A DNA stretch of 64,000 nt from Stutzerimonas decontaminans (GCF_000661915.1 NZ_CP007509.1:620001-684000), one strand, 5' to 3'. Counted from the first letter of the stretch, positions 38,927 through 48,668 are shown. Numbers and translations are program-made. Notes: a model not told the origin generated them from the letters alone.

Positions 38927-40519
38927 TCAGCTCAGCTTGCGCGGGTGAGCGAAGACGATGCGGAAGCAGCTGCCGCCCTCGGGTCGTTCGCGATAATCCA
39001 GGCGCGCCTGATTGCTCTCGCACAGCTCGCGGGAGATATACAGCCCCAGGCCGGTGCCCTTGCTCTCGGTGGTGAAGAAAGGCTCGAAGACGTTATGCAG
39101 TTGCTCGGCGGCAATGCCCGGGCCGTCGTCGAGCACTTCTACGATGGGCAGGTCGCTGGCTTCCTCACGAAACAGCCGCAGCCAGACCTGGGCTCGCTCG
39201 TGTTGTTGGCCGCTGTAGCGCAGGCCGTTTTGCACCAGGTTGGTGAGCACCTGGGTCAGCTGATTGGGGTCCATGCGGGTCTGCAGCGAACTACCGACGG
39301 TCTCTAGGTGCACCGTCTGCTGCGCGCTGAGCCCCTGACGGTACTCGCTCACAAAACGGTGCAGCCAGTACTTGAGATCCAGTAGCTGTGGCTCGGCCTG
39401 ACGCCGCCGCGAGAGCTGCAGGACGTTTTCGATCACCAGATTCATGCGCCGCGAATGATCCTGAATGATCTGCGCCAGACGGCGGTCCGCGCTGTCCAGC
39501 TCGTCGGATTCATGGAGCAACTGCGCAGCATGGCTGATGGCGCCCAACGGATTGCGGATCTCATGGGCGATGCTGGCGGTGAGTCGACCGAGGGAGGCGA
39601 GCTTGAGCTGCTGCGCCTTCTGCGCGATCTGTGAGGTGTCTTCGAGGAATACCAGCGTGTCCAGTTTGTTGCCATGCTGCAGCGCGGCGAAGCTTGGCTG
39701 TAGCGTCGGTCCGCCTGGTATAGCCTTGAGATTCTGCGGGCGCAGGGTAGGGTTGTTGCGCCACTGCTGCAGGGCCTTGAGCAGCTCCGGGCAGCGCGGC
39801 GCCAAGCGTTCGCCAGTCAGTGAGTCCTGGCCGAGCAACTGCAATGCGCCTTGGTTGGCGAGCAGTACGCGCTCTTGCGGGTCCAAAACCATGATGCCGG
39901 TGCGCATGCGCTGCAGGATCAACGCGTTAAGCGCCTCGAGATTGGCTACCTCCTCTGCGCGCTGCCGCGCCAATGTTTCGCTGAACTGCAGGCGCCGGGC
40001 CAGACCTTGCACCAGAAACGCCGCAGCAAAGCATAGCGTACCGAGAGCGCTGGCTTGAACGTACTGGGAGCTGGCTTCAGGGCGACTGATGCTGAGATAG
40101 AAGGTCAGATAGATCAGGCCTGTCGCCGCGACTGCCGCGATGAAGAAACCTACTCTGCCGCGCAGCAAGATGTTGGCGATGGCTACGGCCACGATCAGCA
40201 GGTTGCCGATACCGCTTGGGGTGCCGCCGCCGAAGTAGAACAGCGCCGACAGCAGAATCACGTCCATTAGCGCAAGGCCAAGGACGGGCAGGTCACGCTC
40301 CGGGCTCTGAACGAGCACGGCGACCAGGATATTAAGAATTAGGTAGAGCCAGGCGCCATATTGGAACAGCTGCGGATTGCTCATCTGCAGCAGGTCGTTA
40401 TGCAGGTCGGCGCTGATCAGTAACACCAGCGCCAGGCCGATGGTCAGGCGATAGAGGTGATACAGGCGAAGGATTCGCCGCCCTTGATCGCCGAAGAAGG
40501 TGAGGTTTTCAGCGCCCAC
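38927..40519 (-). CDS. pilS: Type IV pilus sensor histidine kinase PilS
   Basis: 530 residues. Six hydrophobic segments in the first 180 residues anchor it in the inner membrane, where PilS is known to sense pilin levels. A PAS-like domain (about 190-300) is followed by an H-box SIAHEIRNPLGAISHAAQLL and ATPase boxes DDGPGI, FFTTESKGTGLGLYIS. The start is GTG 40519. This start overlaps by 11 bp the small zinc-ribbon gene upstream, so PilS translation may be coupled to it. The phosphotransfer partner is PilR, 131 bp downstream. Confidence 0.93.
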   Translation of the reverse strand: MGAENLTFFGDQGRRILRLYHLYRLTIGLALVLLISADLHNDLLQMSNPQLFQYGAWLYLILNILVAVLVQSPERDLPVLGLALMDVILLSALFYFGGGTPSGIGNLLIVAVAIANILLRGRVGFFIAAVAATGLIYLTFYLSISRPEASSQYVQASALGTLCFAAAFLVQGLARRLQFSETLARQRAEEVANLEALNALILQRMRTGIMVLDPQERVLLANQGALQLLGQDSLTGERLAPRCPELLKALQQWRNNPTLRPQNLKAIPGGPTLQPSFAALQHGNKLDTLVFLEDTSQIAQKAQQLKLASLGRLTASIAHEIRNPLGAISHAAQLLHESDELDSADRRLAQIIQDHSRRMNLVIENVLQLSRRRQAEPQLLDLKYWLHRFVSEYRQGLSAQQTVHLETVGSSLQTRMDPNQLTQVLTNLVQNGLRYSGQQHERAQVWLRLFREEASDLPIVEVLDDGPGIAAEQLHNVFEPFFTTESKGTGLGLYISRELCESNQARLDYRERPEGGSCFRIVFAHPRKLS

Positions 40520-40742
40520 CAGCGTTGCTGTCCTGCTCCAGGTGAGCCCTGCTGCAATACCAGCGGTCCTGCGACTGCAGCGCCTGGTCCTGTGGCACGT
40601 GGACGCCGCATTGGGCGCAACGGACCATCGGCAGGGTGGTCTGTTGCGGCTTTGCGGAAGTCCTCTTTTGCGACAGGCGACGCCAGAGCCAGAATGCGGC
40701 GGCGATCAGCGCGACCCAGATGAGCAGGCGAAACAGACCCAT
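40509..40742 (-). CDS. PP0621-like small membrane protein with zinc-ribbon
   Basis: 77 residues. One N-terminal TM segment (about 3-20, LFRLLIWVALIAAAFWLW) is followed by a basic linker and a four-ligand cysteine/histidine module, MVRCAQCGVHVPQ...RWYCSRAHLEQ, which looks like a small zinc finger facing the cytoplasm. Its end overlaps the pilS start by 11 bp. Pseudomonads carry this protein upstream of pilS, but I know no function. Confidence 0.8.
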   Translation of the reverse strand: MGLFRLLIWVALIAAAFWLWRRLSQKRTSAKPQQTTLPMVRCAQCGVHVPQDQALQSQDRWYCSRAHLEQDSNAGGR

Positions 40743-40862
40743 AACGATTCCTTCCCGATTAAGCGTGGCGACCGTTGATCGGTCGAGCCAGAGCCTGTCC
40801 TGGCCCTTGGTGGCGCAGGCGCCGTGCGGTGTGTGCGTCGCTGCGGCGCCAGCTCAGTGCAT

Positions 40863-41852
40863 TCAGTCGAACAGGCCGAAGGTCAGGCGGCTCCACCAGG
40901 AGCGCTTCTGTTCCTGCTGCTCCGCTTCCTTGAGCACCGGGCGCAGCTCTTCAGGCAGATCGCGCGACGCATTCTCGTACTGGCGCAGTACGTCGCGGTT
41001 GGCGCGGGAGGTGTCCGGGCGCGGCGCTTCGCCTTCAATGAAGCCGAGGGTTGCCTTGCTCAGCCAGCTGCGGTTGTCGTCTTCGCGCTCGATTGGCGTG
41101 AACTTGCCGCCTTCCAGAGTTGCATGGTCTGGATAGTTGAGCTGCAGGGTCTTCAGGCTGGTGTCGGCCAGGTCGTCGAGACCCAGGCGCTGGTAGGCCT
41201 CGGTCATCACGGCCAGACCGTCTGCCACGGCCGGCGTGCCCTGGAAGTTCTCCACCACATAACGGCCACGGTTGGCGGCGGCGACATACGCCTGGCGCTT
41301 GAGGTAGTAGTGGGCGACGTGGATTTCGTTGGCCGCCAGCAGGTTGCGCAGGTAGATCATGCGCGCCTTGGCATCTGGCGAGTACCGGCTGTTCGGGTAG
41401 CGGCTGGTGAGCTGGGCGAACTCGTTGAAAGAGTCGCGCGCGGCACCCGGGTCGCGCTTGGTCATGTCCAGCGGCAGGAAGCGTGCAAGCAGGCCGCGGT
41501 CCTGATCGAAGGAAGCTAGACCCTTCAGGTAGTAGGCGTAGTCGACGTTCGGATGCTGCGGATGCAGGCGGATGAAACGCTCGGCCGCCGAGCGTGCGGC
41601 TTCCGGCTCGACGTTGCGGTAATAGGCGTAGATCAGCTCGAGTTGCGCTTGTTCGGCGAAGCGACCGAACGGGTAGCGCGACTCCAGGGCCTTGAGCTTG
41701 CTGATGGCGCTGGTGTAGCTCTTGTTGTCCAGGTCGGCCTGTGCTTGCTGGTACAGCTCGACTTCACCCAGGTTTTCGTCGACGGTTTCGTTGGATGAAC
41801 AGGCGGCGGTGAGGGCGAGAATGGCGATCAGCAGCAGGTGTTTCACTTGCAT
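40863..41852 (-). CDS. bamD: Outer-membrane protein assembly factor BamD (ComL)
   Basis: 329 residues. BamD is the essential lipoprotein of the BAM complex that inserts beta-barrel proteins. The start at 41852 gives a signal peptide with lipobox LTAAC (Cys18) followed by SSNE; the longer frame to 41987 hides it. Five TPR-like repeats cover about residues 30-245 ([19 protein letters not shown] and YYLKGL blocks). A C-terminal extension of about 80 residues after the TPRs ends in RLTFGLFD. It is divergent from rluD, the usual arrangement. Confidence 0.94.
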   Translation of the reverse strand: MQVKHLLLIAILALTAACSSNETVDENLGEVELYQQAQADLDNKSYTSAISKLKALESRYPFGRFAEQAQLELIYAYYRNVEPEAARSAAERFIRLHPQHPNVDYAYYLKGLASFDQDRGLLARFLPLDMTKRDPGAARDSFNEFAQLTSRYPNSRYSPDAKARMIYLRNLLAANEIHVAHYYLKRQAYVAAANRGRYVVENFQGTPAVADGLAVMTEAYQRLGLDDLADTSLKTLQLNYPDHATLEGGKFTPIEREDDNRSWLSKATLGFIEGEAPRPDTSRANRDVLRQYENASRDLPEELRPVLKEAEQQEQKRSWWSRLTFGLFD

Positions 41853-42057
41853 GGCGGCTTGCGTCCCTGTGACGGCTGGCTGTCTCGCGCGGAGCCGTCC
41901 TGTTATGATGAGCGCCCCGGTGCGCCGGGACAAAGACGCCGTATTTAAACACAAGCGTGTAGCCGAAACCAAAGGCCGCTCCGCCATCTGCGGTCCCCGG
42001 GTTCATCCATCACCAGTGGATGTCACCTGCCTCTCTCAGACGAACCTATCTCGCCGT

Positions 42058-43032
42058 ATGTCCACGACTTCCACACAGGCCATCCAACTCCGTGCCGAGG
42101 TGCCGTTTGACCTTGGCGGGCAGCGTCTCGACCAGGTCGCGGCGCAGCTCTTTTCCGAGCACTCGCGCTCGCGTCTCTCCGCCTGGATCAAGGATGGTCT
42201 ACTTACCGTAGATGGTGCCGTGCTGCGCCCCCGCGACACCGTGCATGCGGGCGCCGTCCTCGAATTGAATGCCGAACAGCAGGCGCAGGGCGAATGGGTG
42301 GCGCAGGACATTCCGCTCGAGATCGTCTATGAGGACGATCAGATCCTGGTGATCGACAAGCCCGCCGGGCTGGTTGTGCACCCTGCTGCCGGCCATGCCG
42401 ACGGCACGTTGCTCAATGCACTGCTGCATCACGTTCCTGATCTGATAAACGTGCCGCGTGCCGGCATTGTCCATCGGCTGGACAAGGACACCACCGGCCT
42501 GATGGTGGTCGCCAAAACGCTGCAGGCGCAGACCCGCCTGGTCGAGCAGCTGCAGGCGCGCAGTGTCAGTCGCATCTACGAGGCGATCGTCATCGGCGTG
42601 ATCATCACCGGTGGCACGATCGATGCGCCGATCGGTCGGCACGGCCAGCAGCGTCAGCGCATGGCAGTGGTGGAGGGCGGCAAGCCGGCGGTCAGTCACT
42701 ACCGTGTGCTAGAGCGGTTCCGCTCGCACACCCATGTCAGGGTCAAGCTGGAAACCGGGCGCACTCACCAGATTCGTGTGCACATGACCCATCTCGGTTA
42801 CCCGCTGGTCGGTGACCCGCTGTATGCCGGGCGCTTCCGCATTCCGCCGGCGGCGAATCCGACGCTGGTGCAGACATTGCGCGAGTTCCCGCGGCAGGCG
42901 CTGCATGCGCGCTTCCTCGAACTCGATCATCCGGTGACCGGGCAGAGGATAAAATGGGAGTCGCCGCTGCCGGACGACTTCGTCTGGTTGCTGACCCTGC
43001 TGCAACAGGATCGCGAGGCCTTCGTCGGGTGA
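42058..43032 (+). CDS. rluD: 23S rRNA pseudouridine synthase RluD
   Basis: 324 residues. It makes pseudouridines 1911, 1915 and 1917 in helix 69 of 23S rRNA. An S4-like domain (about 15-75; QRLDQVAAQLF) precedes the RluA-class catalytic domain with HRLDKDTTGLMVVAKT carrying the catalytic Asp, and RTHQIRVHM. ATG 42058 starts the recognisable protein; the frame upstream to 41722 runs through bamD antisense. The stop overlaps pgeF by 4 bp (GTGA). Confidence 0.95.
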   Translation: MSTTSTQAIQLRAEVPFDLGGQRLDQVAAQLFSEHSRSRLSAWIKDGLLTVDGAVLRPRDTVHAGAVLELNAEQQAQGEWVAQDIPLEIVYEDDQILVIDKPAGLVVHPAAGHADGTLLNALLHHVPDLINVPRAGIVHRLDKDTTGLMVVAKTLQAQTRLVEQLQARSVSRIYEAIVIGVIITGGTIDAPIGRHGQQRQRMAVVEGGKPAVSHYRVLERFRSHTHVRVKLETGRTHQIRVHMTHLGYPLVGDPLYAGRFRIPPAANPTLVQTLREFPRQALHARFLELDHPVTGQRIKWESPLPDDFVWLLTLLQQDREAFVG

Positions 43033-43763
43033 GCGCCTGGGGCGAGGATTGGCTCGTACCCGAGTGGCCCGCCCCGGCAGGCGTCCATGCCTGTGTGACC
43101 ACGCGGCGAGGCGGTATCAGTGTCGCGCCGTTCGACAGTTTCAATCTGGGCGATCATGTCGGTGACGAGCCGGCGGCGGTTGCCTGGAATCGGCAGCATC
43201 TTCAAGAAGTGCTCGGGTGCAATCCTGTCTGGCTGGAGCAAGTGCATTCGAGTATTGCTGTCCGTGCCACATCTGGAAGCCGCGAGACTGCCGATGCCAG
43301 TTGGAGCGAGACGCCGGGCCAGGCTTGTGCCGTGCTGACTGCGGACTGCCTGCCGGTACTGTTCTGTGATCGTGCCGGAACCCGAGTTGCCGCAGCACAT
43401 GCCGGTTGGCGCGGGCTGGCTGGTGGCGTGCTCGAGGCCACGCTGGACGTTCTGTCGGTCCCTGCCGATGAAGTGTTGGTCTGGTTGGGGCCGGCGATCG
43501 GGCCGGCCGCATTCGAGGTCGGCCCAGAGGTACGCGATGCATTCCTTGCGCAGCACCCTGCAGCCGCGACGGCGTTCGTACCAAGCCACAATGCAGGGCG
43601 CTTCATGGCTGACCTCTACCAGCTGGCGCGCATCCGCCTCGCCGCTGCTGGCGTTGGCGCGGTCTATGGCGGCGGCCTGTGTACCTTTAGCGACGCGCGT
43701 TTCTACTCCTATCGTCGCGCCCCGCGCACCGGTCGTTTCGCCAGCCTGATCTGGCTGGCATGA
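43029..43763 (+). CDS. pgeF: Peptidoglycan editing factor PgeF / laccase-domain purine nucleoside phosphorylase
   Basis: 244 residues. YfiH/DUF152 family: members cleave purine nucleosides and remove wrongly incorporated residues from peptidoglycan precursors. Metal ligands are visible in TADCLPVLFCD (Cys) and AAHAGWRGLAGG (His), with LEQVHS carrying a further His. GTG 43029 overlaps the rluD stop; the ORF back to 42954 is unlikely. The rluD-pgeF-clpB order is common in gammaproteobacteria. Confidence 0.92.
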   Translation: MSAWGEDWLVPEWPAPAGVHACVTTRRGGISVAPFDSFNLGDHVGDEPAAVAWNRQHLQEVLGCNPVWLEQVHSSIAVRATSGSRETADASWSETPGQACAVLTADCLPVLFCDRAGTRVAAAHAGWRGLAGGVLEATLDVLSVPADEVLVWLGPAIGPAAFEVGPEVRDAFLAQHPAAATAFVPSHNAGRFMADLYQLARIRLAAAGVGAVYGGGLCTFSDARFYSYRRAPRTGRFASLIWLA

Positions 43764-43765
43764 CA

Positions 43766-43786
43766 TGCGCCGCGCTACGCGGCGTG
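43766..43786 (+). other. 3'-end hairpin after pgeF without T-tract
   Basis: CGCCGCG (43768-43774), loop CTA, CGCGGCG (43778-43784), extended by two G-T pairs. It begins 3 bp after the pgeF stop. Confidence 0.5.
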
Positions 43787-43838
43787 AATTAAGCGGTGAC
43801 TCTGCGGTCTTGGCATGACCTGCATCAATGTCATCTGC

Positions 43839-43866
43839 CTTGAATCTCCAACAATCATCCTCATCT
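43839..43866 (+). promoter_or_regulatory. Heat-shock (sigma-32) promoter of clpB
   Basis: CTTGAA (43839-43844), 14-bp spacer, CCTCATCT (43859-43866), close to the sigma-32 consensus CTTGAAA-N11-16-CCCCATNT. It sits about 75 bp before the clpB start, where a stress chaperone promoter is expected. Confidence 0.75.
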
Positions 43867-43939
43867 ATGCTGCATCTCGCAGGTTTCGTATATGGCGCGA
43901 TTCAAGGCGTCGGCCTGCTCCACTTGAGGATGAACACCC

Positions 43940-46504
43940 ATGCGTATCGATCGTTTGACCAGCAAGCTGCAGCTTGCACTCTCCGATGCCCAGTCCATTG
44001 CTGTCGGCCTGGATCACTCCGCCATTGAACCGCTGCACCTGATGCAGGCGTTGCTGGAGCAGCAGAGTGGCTCGATCAAGCCGTTGCTGATGCAGGTTGG
44101 CTTCGATATCAATGCTCTGCGTCAGGCGCTGACCAAGGAGCTCGATCAGCTGCCCAAGCTGCAGAATCCGACCGGCGACATGAATCTATCGCAGGATCTC
44201 GCCCGACTGCTCAATCAGGCTGATCGTCTCGCCCAGCAGAAGGGCGATCAGTACATTTCCAGCGAACTGGTGCTGCTCGCTGCGCTGGACAGCAATACCC
44301 GCCTGGGCAAGCTGCTGCTGGCCCAAGGGGTCAGCAAGAAGGCGCTGGAAAACGCCATCAACAATTTGCGCGGTGGCGATGCGGTGAACGACCCCAATGC
44401 CGAGGAGTCGCGGCAGGCGTTGGACAAGTACACCGTGGACATGACCAAGCGCGCCGAGGACGGCAAGCTTGACCCGGTGATCGGCCGCGACGACGAAATC
44501 CGTCGCACCATCCAAGTCCTGCAGCGGCGTACCAAGAACAACCCGGTGCTGATCGGCGAGCCGGGGGTCGGCAAAACCGCAATCGTCGAAGGCTTGGCGC
44601 AGCGCATCGTCAACGGCGAGGTGCCGGATGGGCTCAAGGACAAGCGCCTGCTGGCGCTGGACATGGGCTCGCTGATCGCTGGTGCGAAGTTCCGCGGCGA
44701 GTTCGAGGAGCGTCTCAAGGCCGTGCTCAATGAGCTGTCCAAGCAGGAAGGCCGCGTCATCCTGTTTATCGACGAGCTGCATACCATGGTCGGCGCGGGC
44801 AAGGCCGAAGGCGCCATGGACGCCGGCAACATGCTCAAGCCCGCCTTGGCGCGTGGCGAGCTGCACTGCGTCGGTGCTACCACGCTGGACGAGTATCGCC
44901 AGTACATTGAGAAGGATGCCGCTCTTGAACGGCGTTTCCAGAAGGTGCTGGTCGACGAGCCGAGCGAGGAAGACACCATCGCCATCCTCCGTGGTTTGAA
45001 AGAACGCTACGAGGTGCACCACGGCGTGACCATCACCGATGGCGCGATTATCGCAGCGGCCAAGCTGAGCCACCGCTATATCACCGATCGCCAGTTGCCG
45101 GACAAGGCCATCGACCTGATCGACGAGGCGGCCAGCCGCATCCGTATGGAGATCGACTCCAAGCCCGAAGAGCTCGATCGCCTGGATCGTCGTCTGATCC
45201 AGTTGAAGATCGAGCGTGAGGCGCTGAAGAAGGAGGACGACGAGGCCACCAAGAAGCGCCTGGCGAAGCTGGAGGGCGACATCGCCAAGCTGGAGCGCGA
45301 ATACGCTGATCTGGAGGAAATCTGGAAGTCTGAGAAAGCCGAGGTGCAGGGCTCGGCGCAGATCCAGCAGAAGATCGAGCAGGCCAAGGCCGAGCTCGAG
45401 GCGGCGCGGCGCAAGGGCGACCTGGCGCGCATGGCCGAGCTGCAGTACGGCATCATTCCAGATCTCGAACGCAGCCTGGAGATGGTCGACCAGCACGGCA
45501 AGAAAGAGAATCAGCTGCTGCGTAACAAGGTGACCGACGAAGAAATCGCCGAGGTGGTTTCCAAGTGGACCGGCATCCCGGTGTCAAAGATGCTGGAAGG
45601 CGAGCGCGACAAGTTGCTGCGTATGGAGGACATGCTGCACACCCGTGTCATCGGCCAGCATGAAGCCGTGGTAGCCGTATCCAATGCCGTACGCCGCTCA
45701 CGCGCCGGGCTGGCCGACCCGAATCGCCCAAGTGGCTCGTTCCTCTTCCTCGGCCCGACCGGGGTCGGCAAGACCGAGCTGTGCAAGGCGCTGGCCGAGT
45801 TTCTCTTCGACACCGAGGAGGCGATGATCCGCATCGACATGTCCGAGTTCATGGAGAAGCACTCTGTTGCGCGCCTGATCGGTGCGCCGCCGGGCTACGT
45901 CGGCTACGAAGAGGGTGGTTACCTGACCGAAGCGGTACGCCGTAAGCCTTATTCAGTGGTGCTCATGGACGAGGTGGAGAAGGCCCATCCGGATGTGTTC
46001 AACGTGCTGTTGCAGGTGCTTGAGGATGGCCGTCTGACCGACAGCCACGGCCGCACGGTGGACTTCAAGAACACCGTGATCGTGATGACCTCGAACCTGG
46101 GCTCGACACAGATCCAGGAGCTGGTCGGTGATCCAGATGCGCAGCGGGCAGCAGTGATGGATGCGGTGGCACATCACTTCCGCCCAGAGTTCATCAATCG
46201 CATCGACGAAGTGGTGGTGTTCGATCCGCTTGGTCGTGAGCAGATCGCTGGCATCGCCGACATTCAGCTGGGGCGTCTGCGCAAGCGTCTGGCAGAGCGC
46301 GAACTGAGCCTTGAGCTCAGCCAGGAGGCGATGGATAAGCTGATCGCCGTCGGTTACGACCCGGTCTACGGAGCGCGGCCGCTCAAGCGCGCGATTCAGC
46401 GTTGGATCGAGAACCCGCTGGCGCAGCAGATCCTCTCGGGTCAGTTCGCGCCGGGCAGCAGCGTCAAGGCTCGGGTCGAGGGCGAGCAAATCGTTTTCGA
46501 TTGA
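43940..46504 (+). CDS. clpB: Disaggregase chaperone ClpB
   Basis: 854 residues. ClpB is a hexameric AAA+ disaggregase acting with DnaK. N-domain (about 1-145), NBD1 with GEPGVGKTA and the Walker [10 protein letters not shown], the long coiled-coil M-domain (about 405-525) and NBD2 with GPTGVGKTE and [15 protein letters not shown] 43940 gives [19 protein letters not shown], the family N-terminus. An alternative internal GTG/ATG start for a short form was not evident. Heat-shock control is supported by the promoter just upstream. Confidence 0.97.
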   Translation: MRIDRLTSKLQLALSDAQSIAVGLDHSAIEPLHLMQALLEQQSGSIKPLLMQVGFDINALRQALTKELDQLPKLQNPTGDMNLSQDLARLLNQADRLAQQKGDQYISSELVLLAALDSNTRLGKLLLAQGVSKKALENAINNLRGGDAVNDPNAEESRQALDKYTVDMTKRAEDGKLDPVIGRDDEIRRTIQVLQRRTKNNPVLIGEPGVGKTAIVEGLAQRIVNGEVPDGLKDKRLLALDMGSLIAGAKFRGEFEERLKAVLNELSKQEGRVILFIDELHTMVGAGKAEGAMDAGNMLKPALARGELHCVGATTLDEYRQYIEKDAALERRFQKVLVDEPSEEDTIAILRGLKERYEVHHGVTITDGAIIAAAKLSHRYITDRQLPDKAIDLIDEAASRIRMEIDSKPEELDRLDRRLIQLKIEREALKKEDDEATKKRLAKLEGDIAKLEREYADLEEIWKSEKAEVQGSAQIQQKIEQAKAELEAARRKGDLARMAELQYGIIPDLERSLEMVDQHGKKENQLLRNKVTDEEIAEVVSKWTGIPVSKMLEGERDKLLRMEDMLHTRVIGQHEAVVAVSNAVRRSRAGLADPNRPSGSFLFLGPTGVGKTELCKALAEFLFDTEEAMIRIDMSEFMEKHSVARLIGAPPGYVGYEEGGYLTEAVRRKPYSVVLMDEVEKAHPDVFNVLLQVLEDGRLTDSHGRTVDFKNTVIVMTSNLGSTQIQELVGDPDAQRAAVMDAVAHHFRPEFINRIDEVVVFDPLGREQIAGIADIQLGRLRKRLAERELSLELSQEAMDKLIAVGYDPVYGARPLKRAIQRWIENPLAQQILSGQFAPGSSVKARVEGEQIVFD

Positions 46505-46515
46505 GCAATGCAGTG

Positions 46516-46585
46516 ACCCTGCGGGAGGGGAATCATCCCTGCAGGCGATGCCTGGCGGCGCAGTGTTTTCGCCGAACCGCAGGGT
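46516..46585 (+). other. Long-range inverted repeat in the clpB 3' region
   Basis: ACCCTGCGG (46516-46524) is the exact complement of CCGCAGGGT (46577-46585), enclosing 52 nt that contain further self-complementary runs. No T-run follows; it may be a structured 3' end. Confidence 0.4.
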
Positions 46586-46621
46586 GAACGCAAAGTGTTG
46601 TAAGGAATCGCATTTTTAGGG

Positions 46622-46649
46622 TTGACAGGCGAGCCGGGAACCGTAAAAT
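46622..46649 (+). promoter_or_regulatory. Promoter of the tRNA-Asn-Pro-Lys operon
   Basis: Consensus TTGACA (46622-46627), 16-bp spacer, TAAAAT (46644-46649), followed by GGCGCGCC, a GC-rich discriminator expected of a stringently controlled tRNA promoter. Confidence 0.8.
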
Positions 46650-46701
46650 GGCGCGCCTCTGAGGCGGTAACGTAACGCCGAAGAGCTGGAATTAAAGTTG
46701 T

Positions 46702-46777
46702 TCCGCGATAGCTCAGTCGGTAGAGCAAATGACTGTTAATCATTGGGTCCCAGGTTCGAGTCCTGGTCGCGGAGCCA
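46702..46777 (+). tRNA. tRNA-Asn (anticodon GTT)
   Basis: 76 nt with encoded CCA. The acceptor stem TCCGCGA/TCGCGGA, anticodon loop CTGTTAA (GTT) and T-arm CCAGGTTCGAGTCCTGG are all intact. First gene of a three-tRNA transcript. Confidence 0.97.
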
Positions 46778-46786
46778 AATTCCAAT

Positions 46787-46863
46787 CGGGGTATAGCGCA
46801 GTCCGGTAGCGCGCCTGCTTTGGGAGCAGGATGTCGGGAGTTCGAATCCCCCTACCCCGACCA
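46787..46863 (+). tRNA. tRNA-Pro (anticodon TGG)
   Basis: 77 nt with encoded CCA. Acceptor CGGGGTA/TACCCCG, anticodon loop TTTGGGA (TGG) and T-arm GGGAGTTCGAATCCCCC. It lies 9 bp after tRNA-Asn. Confidence 0.97.
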
Positions 46864-46868
46864 TTTTT

Positions 46869-46944
46869 GGGTCGTTAGCTCAGTTGGTAGAGCAGTTGGC
46901 TTTTAACCAATTGGTCGTAGGTTCGAATCCTACACGACCCACCA
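46869..46944 (+). tRNA. tRNA-Lys (anticodon TTT)
   Basis: 76 nt with encoded CCA. Acceptor GGGTCGT/ACGACCC, anticodon loop CTTTTAA (TTT) and T-arm GTAGGTTCGAATCCTAC. It lies 5 bp after tRNA-Pro and is last in the operon. Confidence 0.97.
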
Positions 46945-46966
46945 TACGAGCTTCTGAAGAAGCCTG

Positions 46967-47004
46967 AAAAGCTGGATATCCACATGGATCTCCAGCTTTT
47001 TTTT
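46967..47004 (+). terminator. Terminator of the tRNA-Asn-Pro-Lys operon
   Basis: AAAAGCTGGA...TCCAGCTTTT with an inner ATCC/GGAT pairing gives a long hairpin, followed by eight T residues (46997-47004). The preceding A-run suggests it also works for leftward transcription from ndh. Confidence 0.88.
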
Positions 47005-47026
47005 GCCCGCGATTTGTAGCAGCGTG

Positions 47027-47052
47027 GCTGGCGCACCCGCAGGCGCGCCAGC
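47027..47052 (-). repeat. 3'-end hairpin of ndh, shared-core family
   Basis: GCTGGCGC (47027-47034) pairs with GCGCCAGC (47045-47052), just downstream of the ndh stop. Read in the ndh direction it contains GCGGGTGCGCCAG, the same 13 nt found in the nadC 3' hairpin at 52254-52278. Confidence 0.55.
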
Positions 47053-47057
47053 TCGTA

Positions 47058-48353
47058 TCAGTGCAGTTTCAGACGCGGCTCGGTGGTGCGGCTCAGCTTG
47101 TCGCCGAGCATCATCAGCAGCGTTCGCGGGACGCCGTACAGCGCGATCTGGTGCATGCGATACAGCGAGATGTAGAACATTCGCGCCAGCCAGCCTTCTA
47201 GCATTACGTTGCCGGTCAGGTTGCCCATCAGATTGCCCACCGCCGAAAAGCTCGACAGCGAAATTAGTGAGCCGTAGTCCTTGTAGCGATAGGTCGGCAG
47301 CGGCTTGCCTTCCAGCCGATTGCGGATCGAGCGGGCCAGCATCGAGGCCTGCTGGTGGGCTGCCTGCGCGCGGGGCGGGACATTGCGGTCACTGTCTGGC
47401 TGGGGGCAGGCGGCGCAGTCGCCGAACGCGAAGATGTTGTCGTCACGGGTGGTCTGCAATGTCGGATGCACGACCAGCTGGTTAATGCGGTTGCTCTCAA
47501 GGCCATCAAGCTCGTGGAGGAATCCTGGAGCCTTGATCCCGGCCGCCCAGACCTTGAGGCTGGCCGGGACGAACTCGCCCTGTTTTGTATGCAGGCCTTC
47601 GGCTGTGACTTCACTGACGGCCGAGCCGGTGAGAACCTTCACGCCCAGATCGAGCAGCGTTTGGTGCACAGGCTGGCTGATGCGCTCGGGGAGGGCGGGC
47701 AGCACTTTTGGCCCGGCCTCGATCAGCGTGATCTTCACATCTTCCGGCTTGATGCCGTCCAGGCCGTAGGCGGCAAGCTCCTTGGCGGCGTGCAGCAGCT
47801 CTGCGGCCAGCTCTACTCCGGTTGCGCCAGCGCCGACGATGGCCATGCTTATCTCGCTCGAAGTGCCCTCTCCGGCATGCGCCTTCATGTAATGGCTCAG
47901 TAGCTGCCGATGAAAGCGTTCGGCCTGCTCGCGGGTGTCGAGGAAGATGCAGTGCTCGGCAGCGCCGAGCGTGCCGAAGTCATTGGTCGTACTGCCGACT
48001 GCGATCACCAGGGTGTCGTAGTTCAGCGTGCGCGACGGCACCAGTTCCACGCCGAATTCATCGCAAGTGGCGTTCAGGCGTATGCATTTGCTGGTGCGGT
48101 CCAGGCCGGCCATGCGCCCCATCTGGAATTCGAAGTGATTCCACTTGGCTTGGGCGACATAGTTGAGCTCGTCCGCAGACGAGTTCAGCGAGCCCGCAGC
48201 CACTTCGTGCAGCAGGGGCTTCCAGATGTGCGTGAGGTTGGCATCGACCAGCGTGACCCGGGCTTTACCGCGCTTGCCGAGGGTCCTGCCCAGGCGGGTG
48301 GCGAGCTCAAGCCCGCCGGCGCCGCCGCCGACAATTACGATTCGATGTGACAT
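47058..48353 (-). CDS. ndh: Type II NADH:quinone oxidoreductase Ndh
   Basis: 431 residues. Single-subunit, non-proton-pumping NADH dehydrogenase attached to the inner face of the cytoplasmic membrane. The FAD-binding VIVGGGAGGLELATRLG, the NAD-binding AIVGAGATGVELAAELLHA and FAFGDCAACPQPD (second FAD site) are clear. The C-terminal region (EGWLARMFYISLYRMHQIALYG) is amphipathic and probably membrane-binding. It gives an alternative entry of electrons beside complex I. Confidence 0.94.
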   Translation of the reverse strand: MSHRIVIVGGGAGGLELATRLGRTLGKRGKARVTLVDANLTHIWKPLLHEVAAGSLNSSADELNYVAQAKWNHFEFQMGRMAGLDRTSKCIRLNATCDEFGVELVPSRTLNYDTLVIAVGSTTNDFGTLGAAEHCIFLDTREQAERFHRQLLSHYMKAHAGEGTSSEISMAIVGAGATGVELAAELLHAAKELAAYGLDGIKPEDVKITLIEAGPKVLPALPERISQPVHQTLLDLGVKVLTGSAVSEVTAEGLHTKQGEFVPASLKVWAAGIKAPGFLHELDGLESNRINQLVVHPTLQTTRDDNIFAFGDCAACPQPDSDRNVPPRAQAAHQQASMLARSIRNRLEGKPLPTYRYKDYGSLISLSSFSAVGNLMGNLTGNVMLEGWLARMFYISLYRMHQIALYGVPRTLLMMLGDKLSRTTEPRLKLH

Positions 48354-48406
48354 GGGGATGACTCATAGCTACAAAGAAGTCGGCGGCGCGGCCGGGCGAG
48401 CGGAGC

Positions 48407-48580
48407 TCAAAGCACCAGGCGGCTCAAGAGGCGGCTCAGCAGCCCTAGCCCGATTACCACGATCAGTACGATCAGCAGCAGAATCCACGGGCGGAACGGC
48501 TGGCGTTCGACCTGGTGCTGCGGTGCGCGGAGGTATTCGTCGACGCGCTGCTGGTCTTCGGGGTTCAGGCGGCTGGGCAT
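48407..48580 (-). CDS. DUF3094 small membrane protein
   Basis: 57 residues, read by translating the minus strand from ATG 48580 to TGA 48407-48409: MPSRLNPEDQQRVDEYL at the N-terminus, then a HQVERQPFRPW segment and one hydrophobic helix (ILLLIVLIVVIGLGLL) with a short basic end. It matches the DUF3094 family of pseudomonads. The gene is too short for a standard ORF cut-off but has a conserved composition, and lies between ndh and the DUF1631 gene on the same strand. Function unknown. Confidence 0.8.
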   Translation of the reverse strand: MPSRLNPEDQQRVDEYLRAPQHQVERQPFRPWILLLIVLIVVIGLGLLSRLLSRLVL

Positions 48581-48668
48581 AGGCACCTCGAATAGAATGC
48601 AGGCATTCTAGCTGTGCAGGGGCAAAAGCCAAGCGCGAAGTGCGGCACTTTGCCGCGCGGAGGGCGGT

